From Halorhodospira sp. (lineage in GTDB: Bacteria > Pseudomonadota > Gammaproteobacteria > Nitrococcales > Halorhodospiraceae): a stretch of DNA of 5,675 bases. The notes under the pieces were generated by a model. That model ran no database searches. It was not told the origin of the DNA and saw only the letters and a list, made by a program, of their open reading frames with translations. A program made the translations under genes and the position numbers. Of this stretch, positions 1 to 5,675 are shown piece by piece; the stretch's first letter is position 1; every line of letters starts with the position of its first letter. The stretch covers positions 1 through 5,675 of the forward strand of contig SKJZ01000080.1 of NCBI GenBank assembly GCA_007121755.1, given 5' to 3'.

Positions 1-139
1 CCTCGAAATGCCGGTTCGGGGGGAAGGGCTCCCCATTCGGGGGCGTCCGGCGGCATGGATGCCGCCGGAGAGCGTACAGGGAAGTATTCACAGCGTCCCA
101 CGAATGGGGAGTCCCTCCCCCCGAACCGGCATTTCGAGG
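1..139. repeat. Large imperfect inverted repeat (39-bp arms, 61-bp centre)
   Basis: Positions 1-39 and 101-139 are reverse complements of each other with only two mismatches (25/115 and 28/112; the second would be a G-U pair in RNA). Complementarity resumes for three more bases at 41-43/97-99. The two arms encode the same peptide, MPVRGEGLPIRG, when read inward from each side. The left arm begins at the window edge, so the element may extend further upstream. No T-run follows the right arm, which argues against an ordinary intrinsic terminator. Possible identities are a small non-autonomous mobile palindrome (a MITE or a REP doublet), an invertible segment, or a large RNA stem in the gspE leader. 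The sequence alone does not decide between these. The repeat itself is certain; its nature is not. Confidence 0.9.
46..69. repeat. Inner perfect hairpin within the centre of the large inverted repeat
   Basis: Positions 46-56 (tccggcggcat) and 59-69 (atgccgccgga) are perfect reverse complements separated by two bases, so the whole element is a nested palindrome. The ATG at 55 lies at the tip of this inner hairpin. In RNA it would be held in a strong GC-rich structure, which makes it a poor initiation site. Confidence 0.85.
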
Positions 140-1647
140 CCCTTTCTGTTGAGACCACCACCACAGCCACCCGGCGGGTGCCGTTCTCTTTCGCCCGCCG
201 CCACGGCGTAGTGCCACTGGCCCTCTCCGGCGACCAAGCCCGCGTCGCCTACCGCCCCGGCGTCCGGCCCGGCGCCATCGCCGAACTCCGCCGCCGCCTC
301 GAGTGCCCCCTGGCGCTCGAACGGGTCGAAGAGCAGCGCTTCGAAGAACTCCTGCGCGAAGTCTACGAACGCACCTCCGGCGAGGCCGCCCAGGCCATGG
401 AGGGGATCGGCGACGACATGGACCTGCAGAGCGTCGCCAGCGAACTGGCCGAGCCCCAGGACCTGATGGAGAGCGAGGACGACGCGCCGATCATCCGCCT
501 GATCAACGCCCTGCTCACCGAAGCGGTCAAGGAGGACGCTTCCGACATCCACATCGAGACCTTCGAGAGCCGGTTGGTGGTGCGCTTCCGCGTCGACGGC
601 GTGTTGCGCGAGGTGCTGCAGCCGCCGCCGGGGCTGGCGCCGCTGCTGATCTCCCGCGTCAAGGTCATGGCGCGCCTCGATATCGCCGAGAAGCGGCTGC
701 CGCAGGACGGCCGCATCTCGCTGCGCGTGGCCGGGCGGCCGGTCGACGTGCGTGTCTCCACCCTGCCGGTCGGCCAGGGAGAGCGGGTGGTGTTGCGGCT
801 GCTCGACAAGCAGGCCGGGCGGCTCGATCTGACCCACCTGGGGATGGACCCGGGCAGCCTGGAGCGCATCCAGCGGGTCATCCGCCACCCGCACGGCATT
901 TTGCTGGTCACCGGCCCGACCGGCTCCGGCAAGACCACCACCCTCTACGCGGGGCTGGCCGCGATCAACGACCGCCAGCGCAACATCATGACTGTCGAGG
1001 ACCCGATCGAGTACTACATCGACGGCGTCAACCAGACGCAGATCAACACCAAGGTCGACATGACCTTCGCCCGCGGCCTGCGCGCCATCCTGCGCCAGGA
1101 TCCGGACGTAGTGATGGTCGGCGAGATCCGCGACGTCGAGACCATGGAGATCGCCATCCAGGCGTCGCTGACCGGCCACCTGGTCCTCTCCACGCTGCAC
1201 ACCAACACCGCCATCGGCGCCGTGACCCGGCTGCGCGATATGGGTATCGAGCCGTTCCTGCTCGCCTCCAGCCTGGTCGGGGTGATGGCGCAGCGCCTGG
1301 TGCGGCTGCTCTGCGCCGAGTGCAAGGAGCCGATGGAGCCGAACGCCGCCGATCTCAAGCGTCTCGGCCTCGACCCCGACGGTCCGGAGGATGAGCGGCC
1401 GGTGCTCTACCGGGCGGTCGGCTGCGACGCCTGCAACCAACTCGGCTACCGCGGCCGGACCGGTATCTACGAGGTGATCGAGATCGACTCCGCGCTGCGC
1501 CAGATGATCCACGACGGCAAGGGGGAGCAGGCGATGGAGCGCCACGCGCGGCGCCATACGCCGTCGATCGCCGGGGACGGCGTGCGCCGCGTGTTGGCGG
1601 GGGACACGACGCTGGAAGAGGTGCTGCGCGTGACCCAGGAGGGGTAG
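55..1647 (+). CDS. gspE: Type II secretion system ATPase GspE
   Basis: GspE is the cytoplasmic hexameric ATPase that drives pseudopilus assembly in the T2SS, docking on the inner-membrane platform through GspL. Numbering from the ATG at 55 (530 aa), the N-terminal domain begins with the GspE-type motif PFSFARRHGV at residue 43. The N2 domain follows (DAPIIRLIN 143-151, ASDIHIE 162-168, KRLPQDGRI 213-221). The ATPase core has Walker A GPTGSGKT (287-294), an Asp box TVEDPIEY (313-320), Walker B with DPDVVMVGEIRD (349-360) and a His box around TGHLVLSTLHTN (373-384). A zinc-binding module has two CxxC pairs, C420/C423 and C457/C460. The start is uncertain. Residues 1-41 run through the inverted repeat, ATG55 has no convincing Shine-Dalgarno, and the frame is open to base 1. 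Starting at GTG178 gives 489 aa, close to the usual GspE length of about 490-505, so the first 41 codons are probably repeat-derived or untranslated. PilB was considered, but the N-terminal motif favours GspE. Confidence 0.95.
   Translation: MDAAGERTGKYSQRPTNGESLPPNRHFEALSVETTTTATRRVPFSFARRHGVVPLALSGDQARVAYRPGVRPGAIAELRRRLECPLALERVEEQRFEELLREVYERTSGEAAQAMEGIGDDMDLQSVASELAEPQDLMESEDDAPIIRLINALLTEAVKEDASDIHIETFESRLVVRFRVDGVLREVLQPPPGLAPLLISRVKVMARLDIAEKRLPQDGRISLRVAGRPVDVRVSTLPVGQGERVVLRLLDKQAGRLDLTHLGMDPGSLERIQRVIRHPHGILLVTGPTGSGKTTTLYAGLAAINDRQRNIMTVEDPIEYYIDGVNQTQINTKVDMTFARGLRAILRQDPDVVMVGEIRDVETMEIAIQASLTGHLVLSTLHTNTAIGAVTRLRDMGIEPFLLASSLVGVMAQRLVRLLCAECKEPMEPNAADLKRLGLDPDGPEDERPVLYRAVGCDACNQLGYRGRTGIYEVIEIDSALRQMIHDGKGEQAMERHARRHTPSIAGDGVRRVLAGDTTLEEVLRVTQEG
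1637..1642 (+). promoter_or_regulatory. Shine-Dalgarno for the S8 protease gene, inside the end of gspE
   Basis: A perfect AGGAGG lies in the last codons of gspE, five bases before the GTG at 1648. It fixes the GTG as the protease start and implies coupled translation from gspE. Confidence 0.85.
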
Positions 1648-3969
1648 GTGGGGCGTCGATCGCATGCGATTGGGTGGTTAGGGGCGGTGCTACTGTGCGC
1701 CCCGTTGGCGGCCACGGCGCCGGACGGCGGTCCGCCGCCGGCCGCCGGCGGCTCCGGCGGCGACCCCCACGAGTTGCTCGTCCGCTTCGCCCCCCACGCC
1801 ACCACCGGCATCCAGGCCGCCACCCACCGCGCCTACGGCGCCTACCGCGAGCGCCGGGGCCGCCGGGGTGATTGGGAGGTGGTCGTCCTGCCGCCCTACG
1901 TCGACCGCGCCGAGGCGCTGCGCCACTACGCCGACGATCCGCACGTGGAGCATGTGGAGCCCAACCGGACGGTGCGCCGGGCGGCGATCCGGGCAGCCAC
2001 GGTCGAGCCCGATGACGAGCGCTTCGACGAGCAGTGGGGGCTCGCGCGCATGCGCCTGCCCGAGGCGTGGGCGGAGATGGACGAGCCGGGCGACGCCGGG
2101 GGGATCGTGGTGGCGATCCTCGACACGGGTATCGAGCGCAATCACGAGGATCTGCACGGCAACATCTGGAGCAATCCGGACCCGGCCGACTGCAACGATG
2201 TCGAGGACGGCGATCCGTGCGCCGACACCTGGGGGTGGGACTTCGTCAACGGCGACAACGATCCCGAGGACGACGAGGGCCACGGTACCCACGTGGCGGG
2301 GATCGCCGGCGCGGTCGGGAACAACGGCATCGGGGTCGCCGGCACGGTGTGGAACGTCGAGTTGATGGCCGTAAAGGTCCTCGATAGCGGCGGCACGGGT
2401 AACCTGGCCGATATCATCGACGGCGTCGGTTACGCCGTCGACAGCGGCGCCGATATCGTCAATCTCAGCCTCGAGTGGCGGGTGAGCCTCGACGACGGGC
2501 CGCTGCCTACCGGCTGCGACGGCTTCAAAAGCGACGGCCTGCTGCTCTGCGAAGAGATCGAACGGGTCGGCGATGAGGGCGTCCTGGTGACGGCCGCCGC
2601 CGGCAATGCCGGCGACAGCAACGAGACGGGATCGATCTCGCTGCCGGCGAGCTACCCGTTGTCCAACCTGCTCTCGATCGCCGCCTCGGTGGAGGTCGAT
2701 GACGCGGGGGAGCCTGCCGACGGGTTGGCGTCCTTCTCCAATTACGGCCTGCGCACCGTCCATCTGGCGGCGCCCGGTCAAGCGATCCTGAGCACCGACC
2801 TCTCCGGCGCGGACGGCGGTGGGTACTCGCACGAGTCGGGAACCTCGATGGCCGCCCCGGCCGCCGCCGGTCTTCTCGCCCTCTTGCTGGCCGAGGACGA
2901 CGATCCGGGCGGGCCGCTCCGCCACCTCCACGCGCGCGAACGGCTGCTCGGCACTGTGGCGTGCGACGCCGAGGGCGACGGCGACCCTCGTCCGTGCGCC
3001 GCCGCGCCGCTGGGCGGCGGCGGGGAGGAACTCAACGCCACCACTCTGGCCGGGGGGCGCGCCGACGCGCTGGCGGCGCTGACCACGGCGGAGGGCGACA
3101 TCCCGCCGGTGGCGCCGAGCCACTTCGGGGTGGCGTTGGAGAGCGACATCGCCCGGCTGACCTGGCTGCCGTCGCGCCCCACCGCTACGGGCTACGAGAT
3201 CGAGCGGCGGTTGCCGGAAGACGACGAGTTCGAGGGGATCGGCAGCGTCGCCGATCCGGAGACCGGCTCGTTCGAAGATACCGGGTTGGACGATATCCCG
3301 GAAGAGGGCGTTATCGCCTACCGCATCCGCGCCGTCGACGGCGGCCGCCACTCCCGGTGGACGATCGCCCATCTGGCCCCCGATCTGCCGCCGCCGGCCG
3401 GGTTGGCGGCGGCGGTGAGCGGCTTCACGGTCCACCTCTCTTGGGATCCGTACCCGATCTCGCCCGACCTTGTGGAGTTCGAGTTGCGCCGCCGTCCCGA
3501 AAACCGTGCGGAGCGGATCATCACGGTGGACGGCGACGCGACGGCCTACGACGACACGGTGCCCGACCCCGACCGCTATGCGTACGACCTCCGCGCCTGT
3601 CTCAACGGCAGTTGCTCCGGTTGGTCGGAGGCGGTCGAGGTGGACGTCTTCGGCAAGGGCGGGGCGGTGATGGCCGACCACTTCCAGGGGTTCGAGGAGG
3701 CGGGAAGCGATCTGCGCTGCTTCATTGCGACGGCGGCCTACGGGGCGGCGTGGGAGGACGAGGTGCGGGCGCTGCGCGCCTTCCGCGACGACTTCCTGAT
3801 GCCGTACCGGGCCGGACGCGCCGTGGTGGCGGCGTACTATGCGGTCAGTCCGCCGCTGGCGCGCTGGATCGCCGCCGACGAACGCCGCCGTGCGGCCGCC
3901 CGGGCGCTGTTGACGCCGCTCGTCCGGCTGGTTGGAGCGAAGCTCATCGCGAGCGAAGCGAAGCAATGA
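1648..3969 (+). CDS. Secreted S8 (subtilisin-like) serine protease with two Fn3-like modules and a C-terminal CFI-box domain
   Basis: This is a predicted exported endopeptidase of 773 aa. A Sec-type signal peptide occupies residues 1 to about 24 (RR near the start, hydrophobic GWLGAVLLCAPLA, likely cleavage after ATA). The cysteine there does not fit a lipobox. A propeptide-like region follows (about 41-110), then the catalytic domain. Its triad is D159 (AILDTGIE), H212 (GHGTHVAG) and S400 (GTSMAAP), with oxyanion N320 (AAGN). Two fibronectin-III-like modules lie at about 486-574 and 580-671. The C-terminal domain starts with CFIATAAYG at C691 and continues with LRAFRDDFL and YYAVSPPLARWIA, the pattern I know as the CFI-box C-terminal domain. 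Eight cysteines form four close pairs (182/191, 290/301, 439/450, 651/656), which suggests disulfides outside the cytoplasm. GTG follows the gspE stop with no gap and in the same frame, so no earlier start exists. Being in an operon with gspE suggests a T2SS substrate (inference). The last residues, LIASEAKQ, appear to be repeat-derived. Confidence 0.93.
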   Translation: MGRRSHAIGWLGAVLLCAPLAATAPDGGPPPAAGGSGGDPHELLVRFAPHATTGIQAATHRAYGAYRERRGRRGDWEVVVLPPYVDRAEALRHYADDPHVEHVEPNRTVRRAAIRAATVEPDDERFDEQWGLARMRLPEAWAEMDEPGDAGGIVVAILDTGIERNHEDLHGNIWSNPDPADCNDVEDGDPCADTWGWDFVNGDNDPEDDEGHGTHVAGIAGAVGNNGIGVAGTVWNVELMAVKVLDSGGTGNLADIIDGVGYAVDSGADIVNLSLEWRVSLDDGPLPTGCDGFKSDGLLLCEEIERVGDEGVLVTAAAGNAGDSNETGSISLPASYPLSNLLSIAASVEVDDAGEPADGLASFSNYGLRTVHLAAPGQAILSTDLSGADGGGYSHESGTSMAAPAAAGLLALLLAEDDDPGGPLRHLHARERLLGTVACDAEGDGDPRPCAAAPLGGGGEELNATTLAGGRADALAALTTAEGDIPPVAPSHFGVALESDIARLTWLPSRPTATGYEIERRLPEDDEFEGIGSVADPETGSFEDTGLDDIPEEGVIAYRIRAVDGGRHSRWTIAHLAPDLPPPAGLAAAVSGFTVHLSWDPYPISPDLVEFELRRRPENRAERIITVDGDATAYDDTVPDPDRYAYDLRACLNGSCSGWSEAVEVDVFGKGGAVMADHFQGFEEAGSDLRCFIATAAYGAAWEDEVRALRAFRDDFLMPYRAGRAVVAAYYAVSPPLARWIAADERRRAAARALLTPLVRLVGAKLIASEAKQ
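3944..3969. repeat. Short interspersed repeat overlapping the protease stop codon
   Basis: The 26-bp unit has ends tcatcgc and gcaatga that are complementary with one mismatch, and a centre built from the octamer agcgaagc (copies at 3952-3959 and 3957-3964, with a third just upstream at 3936-3943). It closely resembles the widespread intergenic family whose core reads attgcgagcgaagcgaagca, recalled from general knowledge and not searched here. Read in the protease frame it encodes the final IASEAKQ and the TGA stop. It sits at the meeting point of two convergent genes and might act in transcript ending, although no U-run is present. Confidence 0.6.
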
Positions 3970-3988
3970 CGGGTAATTCAGCGTCTCT

Positions 3989-4642
3989 TTAGCGGAAGTG
4001 GTAGACGGCGCCAGTGCGTAGCGTGGTCGTGGTGGCGGTCAGGCGCTGGCCGTCGTCCCAGGTGAGACGCGAGGAGCGCATCGTCACCACCTCCGCGCGC
4101 AGCGACCAGTCGGCGGCGACACGGAACTGCGCCGCCGCGCCGTAGACCGCCATATCGACGAACGTTTTGCTCGATAGCCCCGAGCCGTCCGGACGCTCCG
4201 TCTCCACCTCGAACTCCGCCCCGCCCCAACCGGCGGAGAACTCCAACGACCAGCGGGGGTCGGGGTGCCAGCCGAGGAAGGCGCGGACCTCGGTCCCCCA
4301 CGGCGTCGCGATCCGGAGGCGGCGGCCCGCCTCTTCGATGTCGACCTCGGCTCCGCTCACCCAGAGACCGCCCCGCAGGCCGACGGCCAGTTCGGGGGTG
4401 ACGGCGCCGGCGATGCTCGCGCCGGCGCCGGCGGCGAGGTGCCGGTCGCTCCAACTTTGGCTGGGGACGCCGTCGGGGCCGCGCCAGTCGAAGGCGGTGC
4501 GGGCGGCCGGGGCGATCCATAGCGAGCCGTAGTCCGCCCGGTGCGGCGCCGCGGCCTCGGCGCCACCGGCAGCGTCCGCCGCTCCCAAGGCGGCGGCGAG
4601 GGCGGCCGCGACGGTGCGGCTGGTGCGGGCCGGTCTGTTCAT
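3989..4642 (-). CDS. Small outer-membrane beta-barrel protein with signal peptide
   Basis: This is a predicted 217-aa exported protein; I do not recognise a specific family. The chosen start is the ATG at 4642-4640, which has a GGAG six bases upstream and puts a positively charged N-terminus (MNRPARTSRT) directly before an Ala-rich hydrophobic stretch (about 11-30). The ATG nine codons further upstream would add a charged, poorly justified extension. The mature part shows alternating polar and hydrophobic strands joined by short turns (TPEL 82-85, HPDPR 126-130, AADWS 176-180) and longer loops rich in Asp and Glu. It ends in the aromatic strand TGAVYHFR. There are no cysteines. Length and pattern suit an eight-stranded OmpA- or OmpW-like barrel. 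It converges on the protease gene with 19 bp between the stop codons and diverges from gspK. A role linked to secretion is possible, but nothing in the sequence proves it. Confidence 0.8.
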   Translation of the reverse strand: MNRPARTSRTVAAALAAALGAADAAGGAEAAAPHRADYGSLWIAPAARTAFDWRGPDGVPSQSWSDRHLAAGAGASIAGAVTPELAVGLRGGLWVSGAEVDIEEAGRRLRIATPWGTEVRAFLGWHPDPRWSLEFSAGWGGAEFEVETERPDGSGLSSKTFVDMAVYGAAAQFRVAADWSLRAEVVTMRSSRLTWDDGQRLTATTTTLRTGAVYHFR

Positions 4643-4648
4643 CTCTCT

Positions 4649-4652
4649 CTCC
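4649..4652 (-). promoter_or_regulatory. Shine-Dalgarno for the barrel gene
   Basis: On the minus strand a GGAG is followed by GAGAG and then the ATG, with six bases of spacing. This supports the 217-aa start over the ATG 27 bases upstream. Confidence 0.65.
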
Positions 4653-4672
4653 GGGCGGTGTTCCGGCAAGAC

Positions 4673-4678
4673 ATTAAA
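4673..4678 (-). promoter_or_regulatory. Weak candidate -10 box for the barrel gene
   Basis: The minus strand reads TTTAAT here, in an AT-rich patch that stands out from the GC-rich surroundings, about 30 bases upstream of the barrel start. No good -35 box lies 16-18 bases further up, so this is only a suggestion. Confidence 0.25.
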
Positions 4679-4728
4679 GAAAAGTCGGCGCTAAAGGGAA
4701 GCTCGAAGTGGTAGATACAACGGAGGGG

Positions 4729-4757
4729 TTGGCAAGACGCTCCGAAAGGTGAGTAAT
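4729..4757 (+). promoter_or_regulatory. Candidate sigma-70-type promoter upstream of gspK
   Basis: TTGGCA at 4729-4734 (5 of 6 matches to the -35 consensus) is followed, after 17 bases, by AGTAAT at 4752-4757 (4 of 6 matches to the -10 consensus). Transcription would begin a few bases into the hairpin region described below. The call conflicts with reading 4747-4752 as a ribosome binding site for the small ORF at 4758, so at most one of the two is right. Confidence 0.35.
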
Positions 4758-4793
4758 ATGGATGGACCATCGATCTCGCTGAGTCCACGATAG
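4758..4793 (+). CDS. Possible 11-codon leader ORF upstream of gspK
   Basis: An ATG at 4758 opens an 11-codon frame (MDGPSISLSPR) ending at the TAG at 4791-4793, which is 24 bases before the gspK ATG and in the same frame. A plausible ribosome binding site, AGGTGA at 4747-4752, lies five bases upstream, whereas gspK itself has no visible Shine-Dalgarno. The frame covers the 5' arm of the hairpin at 4762-4803. If translated it could couple or attenuate gspK expression. It is too short to show a coding signature and may be chance. Confidence 0.25.
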   Translation: MDGPSISLSPR

Positions 4794-4803
4794 AATGGTC
4801 CAT
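4762..4803 (+). promoter_or_regulatory. Inverted repeat or hairpin just upstream of gspK
   Basis: The perfect 9-bp arms atggaccat (4762-4770) and atggtccat (4795-4803) are separated by 24 bases, and a minor stem (ctc/gag, 4775-4783) lies in the loop. The 3' arm ends 14 bases before the gspK ATG, where no Shine-Dalgarno is visible. It could be an operator half-site pair or an RNA hairpin affecting gspK translation. No U-run follows, so it is not an intrinsic terminator. Confidence 0.5.
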
Positions 4804-4817
4804 TTCCGGCACGCCCG

Positions 4818-5654
4818 ATGAGCCCTTCCCCGGCGCGCCAACGGGGGGTCGCGCTGATTACGGCGCTGCTGGTCGTCGCCCTGGTCACCGTGGCGGCGGT
4901 CTCGCTGACCGCGGCCCATCAACTCGACCTGCGTCGGGCGGCAACCTCGCAAAGCTTCGGTCAGGCGCACCTCCACGCCCACAGCGCTGAGGCGCTGGCG
5001 GCGGAGCTCCTGGGTTACCTCCACGCCGATCCGGAAGTGGCCGCCGCGATCGCTCGCGGCTCCTGCACCAGCCCTCCGGCCGGGTTGGAGATCGAGGGGG
5101 CGTTCGTGACTGTCTATCTGGAAGACCTCCACTGCCGGATCAACCTCAACAACCTGGCCGACGCCGAAGATACCGAGACCGAGGAGGGCTTCGTGCGTCT
5201 GGTCGAGGCCCTCAACCGGGACGATTCGGCGGTGCGCATCGACCCCGAGGCGCTGGTCGCCGCGCTGCGCGAGTGGATCGATCCGGAGGTGGAGGACGAC
5301 TGGTACTCCTGGCAGGACCCGCCGTACCGCCCGGCCAATCAGCCTTTGGCCTCGGCCAGCGAGCTGCTGCTGGTCCGCGGCGTCGACGAGGCGGTCTACC
5401 GGGCGTTGGAGCCGTACGTGACCGCGCTGCCGGCGACCGGTACGGCGTTGAACACCACTGCGGCGCCGGAGTTATTGCGCGAGGCCTTCCAGTTGCCCGA
5501 CGCCGGGGATATGGACACGGATGAGCAGCCGGGTTGGGGGGCGTATACGCGGCTGTCGATGGCCATCGAACTCGATGAGCGCGTTCACCGTCGCTGTACG
5601 GTGATCCACGGCCCCTCGGGGCGTATTGTCCTCCGTCGTCTGCGGGCCTGCTGA
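4818..5654 (+). CDS. gspK: Type II secretion minor pseudopilin GspK
   Basis: GspK is the large minor pseudopilin that sits with GspI and GspJ at the tip of the T2SS pseudopilus. The 278-aa product has a short basic prepilin leader, MSPSPARQRG, with predicted prepilin-peptidase cleavage after G10. A hydrophobic helix (about 11-32) follows. Position +5 of the mature protein is Thr (T15) rather than the Glu of other pseudopilins, as is typical of GspK. Family motifs are LEDLHCRINLNNL (101-113), EWIDPEVEDDW with acidic residues typical of metal binding (152-162), PPYRPANQPL (168-177) and LNTTAAPELL (211-220). Four cysteines (C83, C106, C260, C278) could form two disulfides; the last is the C-terminal residue. 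At 278 aa it is slightly shorter than the roughly 300-330 aa I expect. The prepilin leader fixes the start even though no Shine-Dalgarno is visible. TGA is followed directly by an in-frame TAG. The next gene, perhaps gspL, would lie beyond the window. Confidence 0.95.
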   Translation: MSPSPARQRGVALITALLVVALVTVAAVSLTAAHQLDLRRAATSQSFGQAHLHAHSAEALAAELLGYLHADPEVAAAIARGSCTSPPAGLEIEGAFVTVYLEDLHCRINLNNLADAEDTETEEGFVRLVEALNRDDSAVRIDPEALVAALREWIDPEVEDDWYSWQDPPYRPANQPLASASELLLVRGVDEAVYRALEPYVTALPATGTALNTTAAPELLREAFQLPDAGDMDTDEQPGWGAYTRLSMAIELDERVHRRCTVIHGPSGRIVLRRLRAC

Positions 5655-5675
5655 TAGGGGCACGAAAAGCCGGCC

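Noticed and set aside
1..139. Inverted repeat as an intrinsic terminator of an upstream gene
   Set aside because: The 61-base centre is long and no T-run follows the right arm. The arms are also far longer than needed for termination.
303..1394. 363-codon forward frame overlapping gspE
   Set aside because: Its Arg-, Ala- and Gly-rich, low-complexity translation is typical of an out-of-frame reading of GC-rich coding DNA.
88..1665. 525-codon open frame antisense to gspE
   Set aside because: It mirrors gspE in a GC-rich genome where stop codons are rare on the opposite strand. Its translation is rich in His, Gln, Arg and Val with no recognisable domain.
1659..1670. Perfect 12-bp palindrome atcgcatgcgat early in the protease gene
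   Set aside because: About one such palindrome is expected by chance in a window of this size, and it lies within the signal-peptide coding region.
1687..1705. Lipoprotein signal (LLCAP) in the protease
   Set aside because: The residue before the cysteine is Leu, and a lipobox needs a small residue there. A downstream Ala-x-Ala site fits ordinary signal peptidase better.
1690..3966. 758-codon open frame antisense to the protease
   Set aside because: It has the same GC-rich shadow effect. The forward frame has a signal peptide, a catalytic triad and known domains, while the reverse frame has none.
2961..3992. 343-codon forward frame overlapping the protease 3' half
   Set aside because: Arg- and Gly-rich shadow of the Fn3 and CFI-box region, with no ribosome site or domain.
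4674..5132. 152-codon minus-strand frame covering the gspK 5' end
   Set aside because: It is antisense to the clear GspK leader and helix, and it shows no domain or credible start.

Overview
This is a GC-rich bacterial window, with G or C at most third codon positions. It carries two type II secretion system (T2SS) genes, gspE and gspK, separated by a predicted secreted serine protease and an oppositely oriented outer-membrane barrel protein. The gene families point to a Gram-negative proteobacterium. The many Asp and Glu residues in the exported proteins would suit a halophile, perhaps a gammaproteobacterium of the Ectothiorhodospiraceae kind. That placement is an inference of low confidence.

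Layout, left to right. Positions 1-139 hold a large, nearly perfect inverted repeat (39-bp arms, 61-bp centre) that overlaps the apparent 5' end of gspE and probably supplies a non-native N-terminus. gspE (frame to 1647) encodes the secretion ATPase with all expected motifs. A GTG-initiated gene for a three-part S8 (subtilisin-like) protease (1648-3969) starts on the next base, with its Shine-Dalgarno sequence inside the end of gspE. The protease has a signal peptide, propeptide, catalytic domain, two fibronectin-III-like modules and a C-terminal CFI-box domain. Its last codons are supplied by a short repeat of a widespread intergenic type. A convergent gene (complement of 3989-4642) encodes a small outer-membrane beta-barrel protein. 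A 175-bp divergent intergenic region follows, with a hairpin and a possible 11-codon leader ORF. gspK (4818-5654), the tip minor pseudopilin, comes next, and only 21 bp follow its stop.

How the genes fit together. GspE powers assembly of the periplasmic pseudopilus from the cytoplasm, and GspK caps that pseudopilus. The protease is exported by a signal peptide, is probably disulfide-bonded and is translationally coupled to gspE, so it is a natural candidate T2SS substrate. The order gspE, protease, (barrel), gspK differs from the usual contiguous gspC-to-gspN order, and gspF does not follow gspE. The points most worth a second look are the palindromic element at the gspE start, the protease with its CFI-box tail as a possible dedicated T2SS client, the repeat-derived protease C-terminus, and the leader region of gspK.
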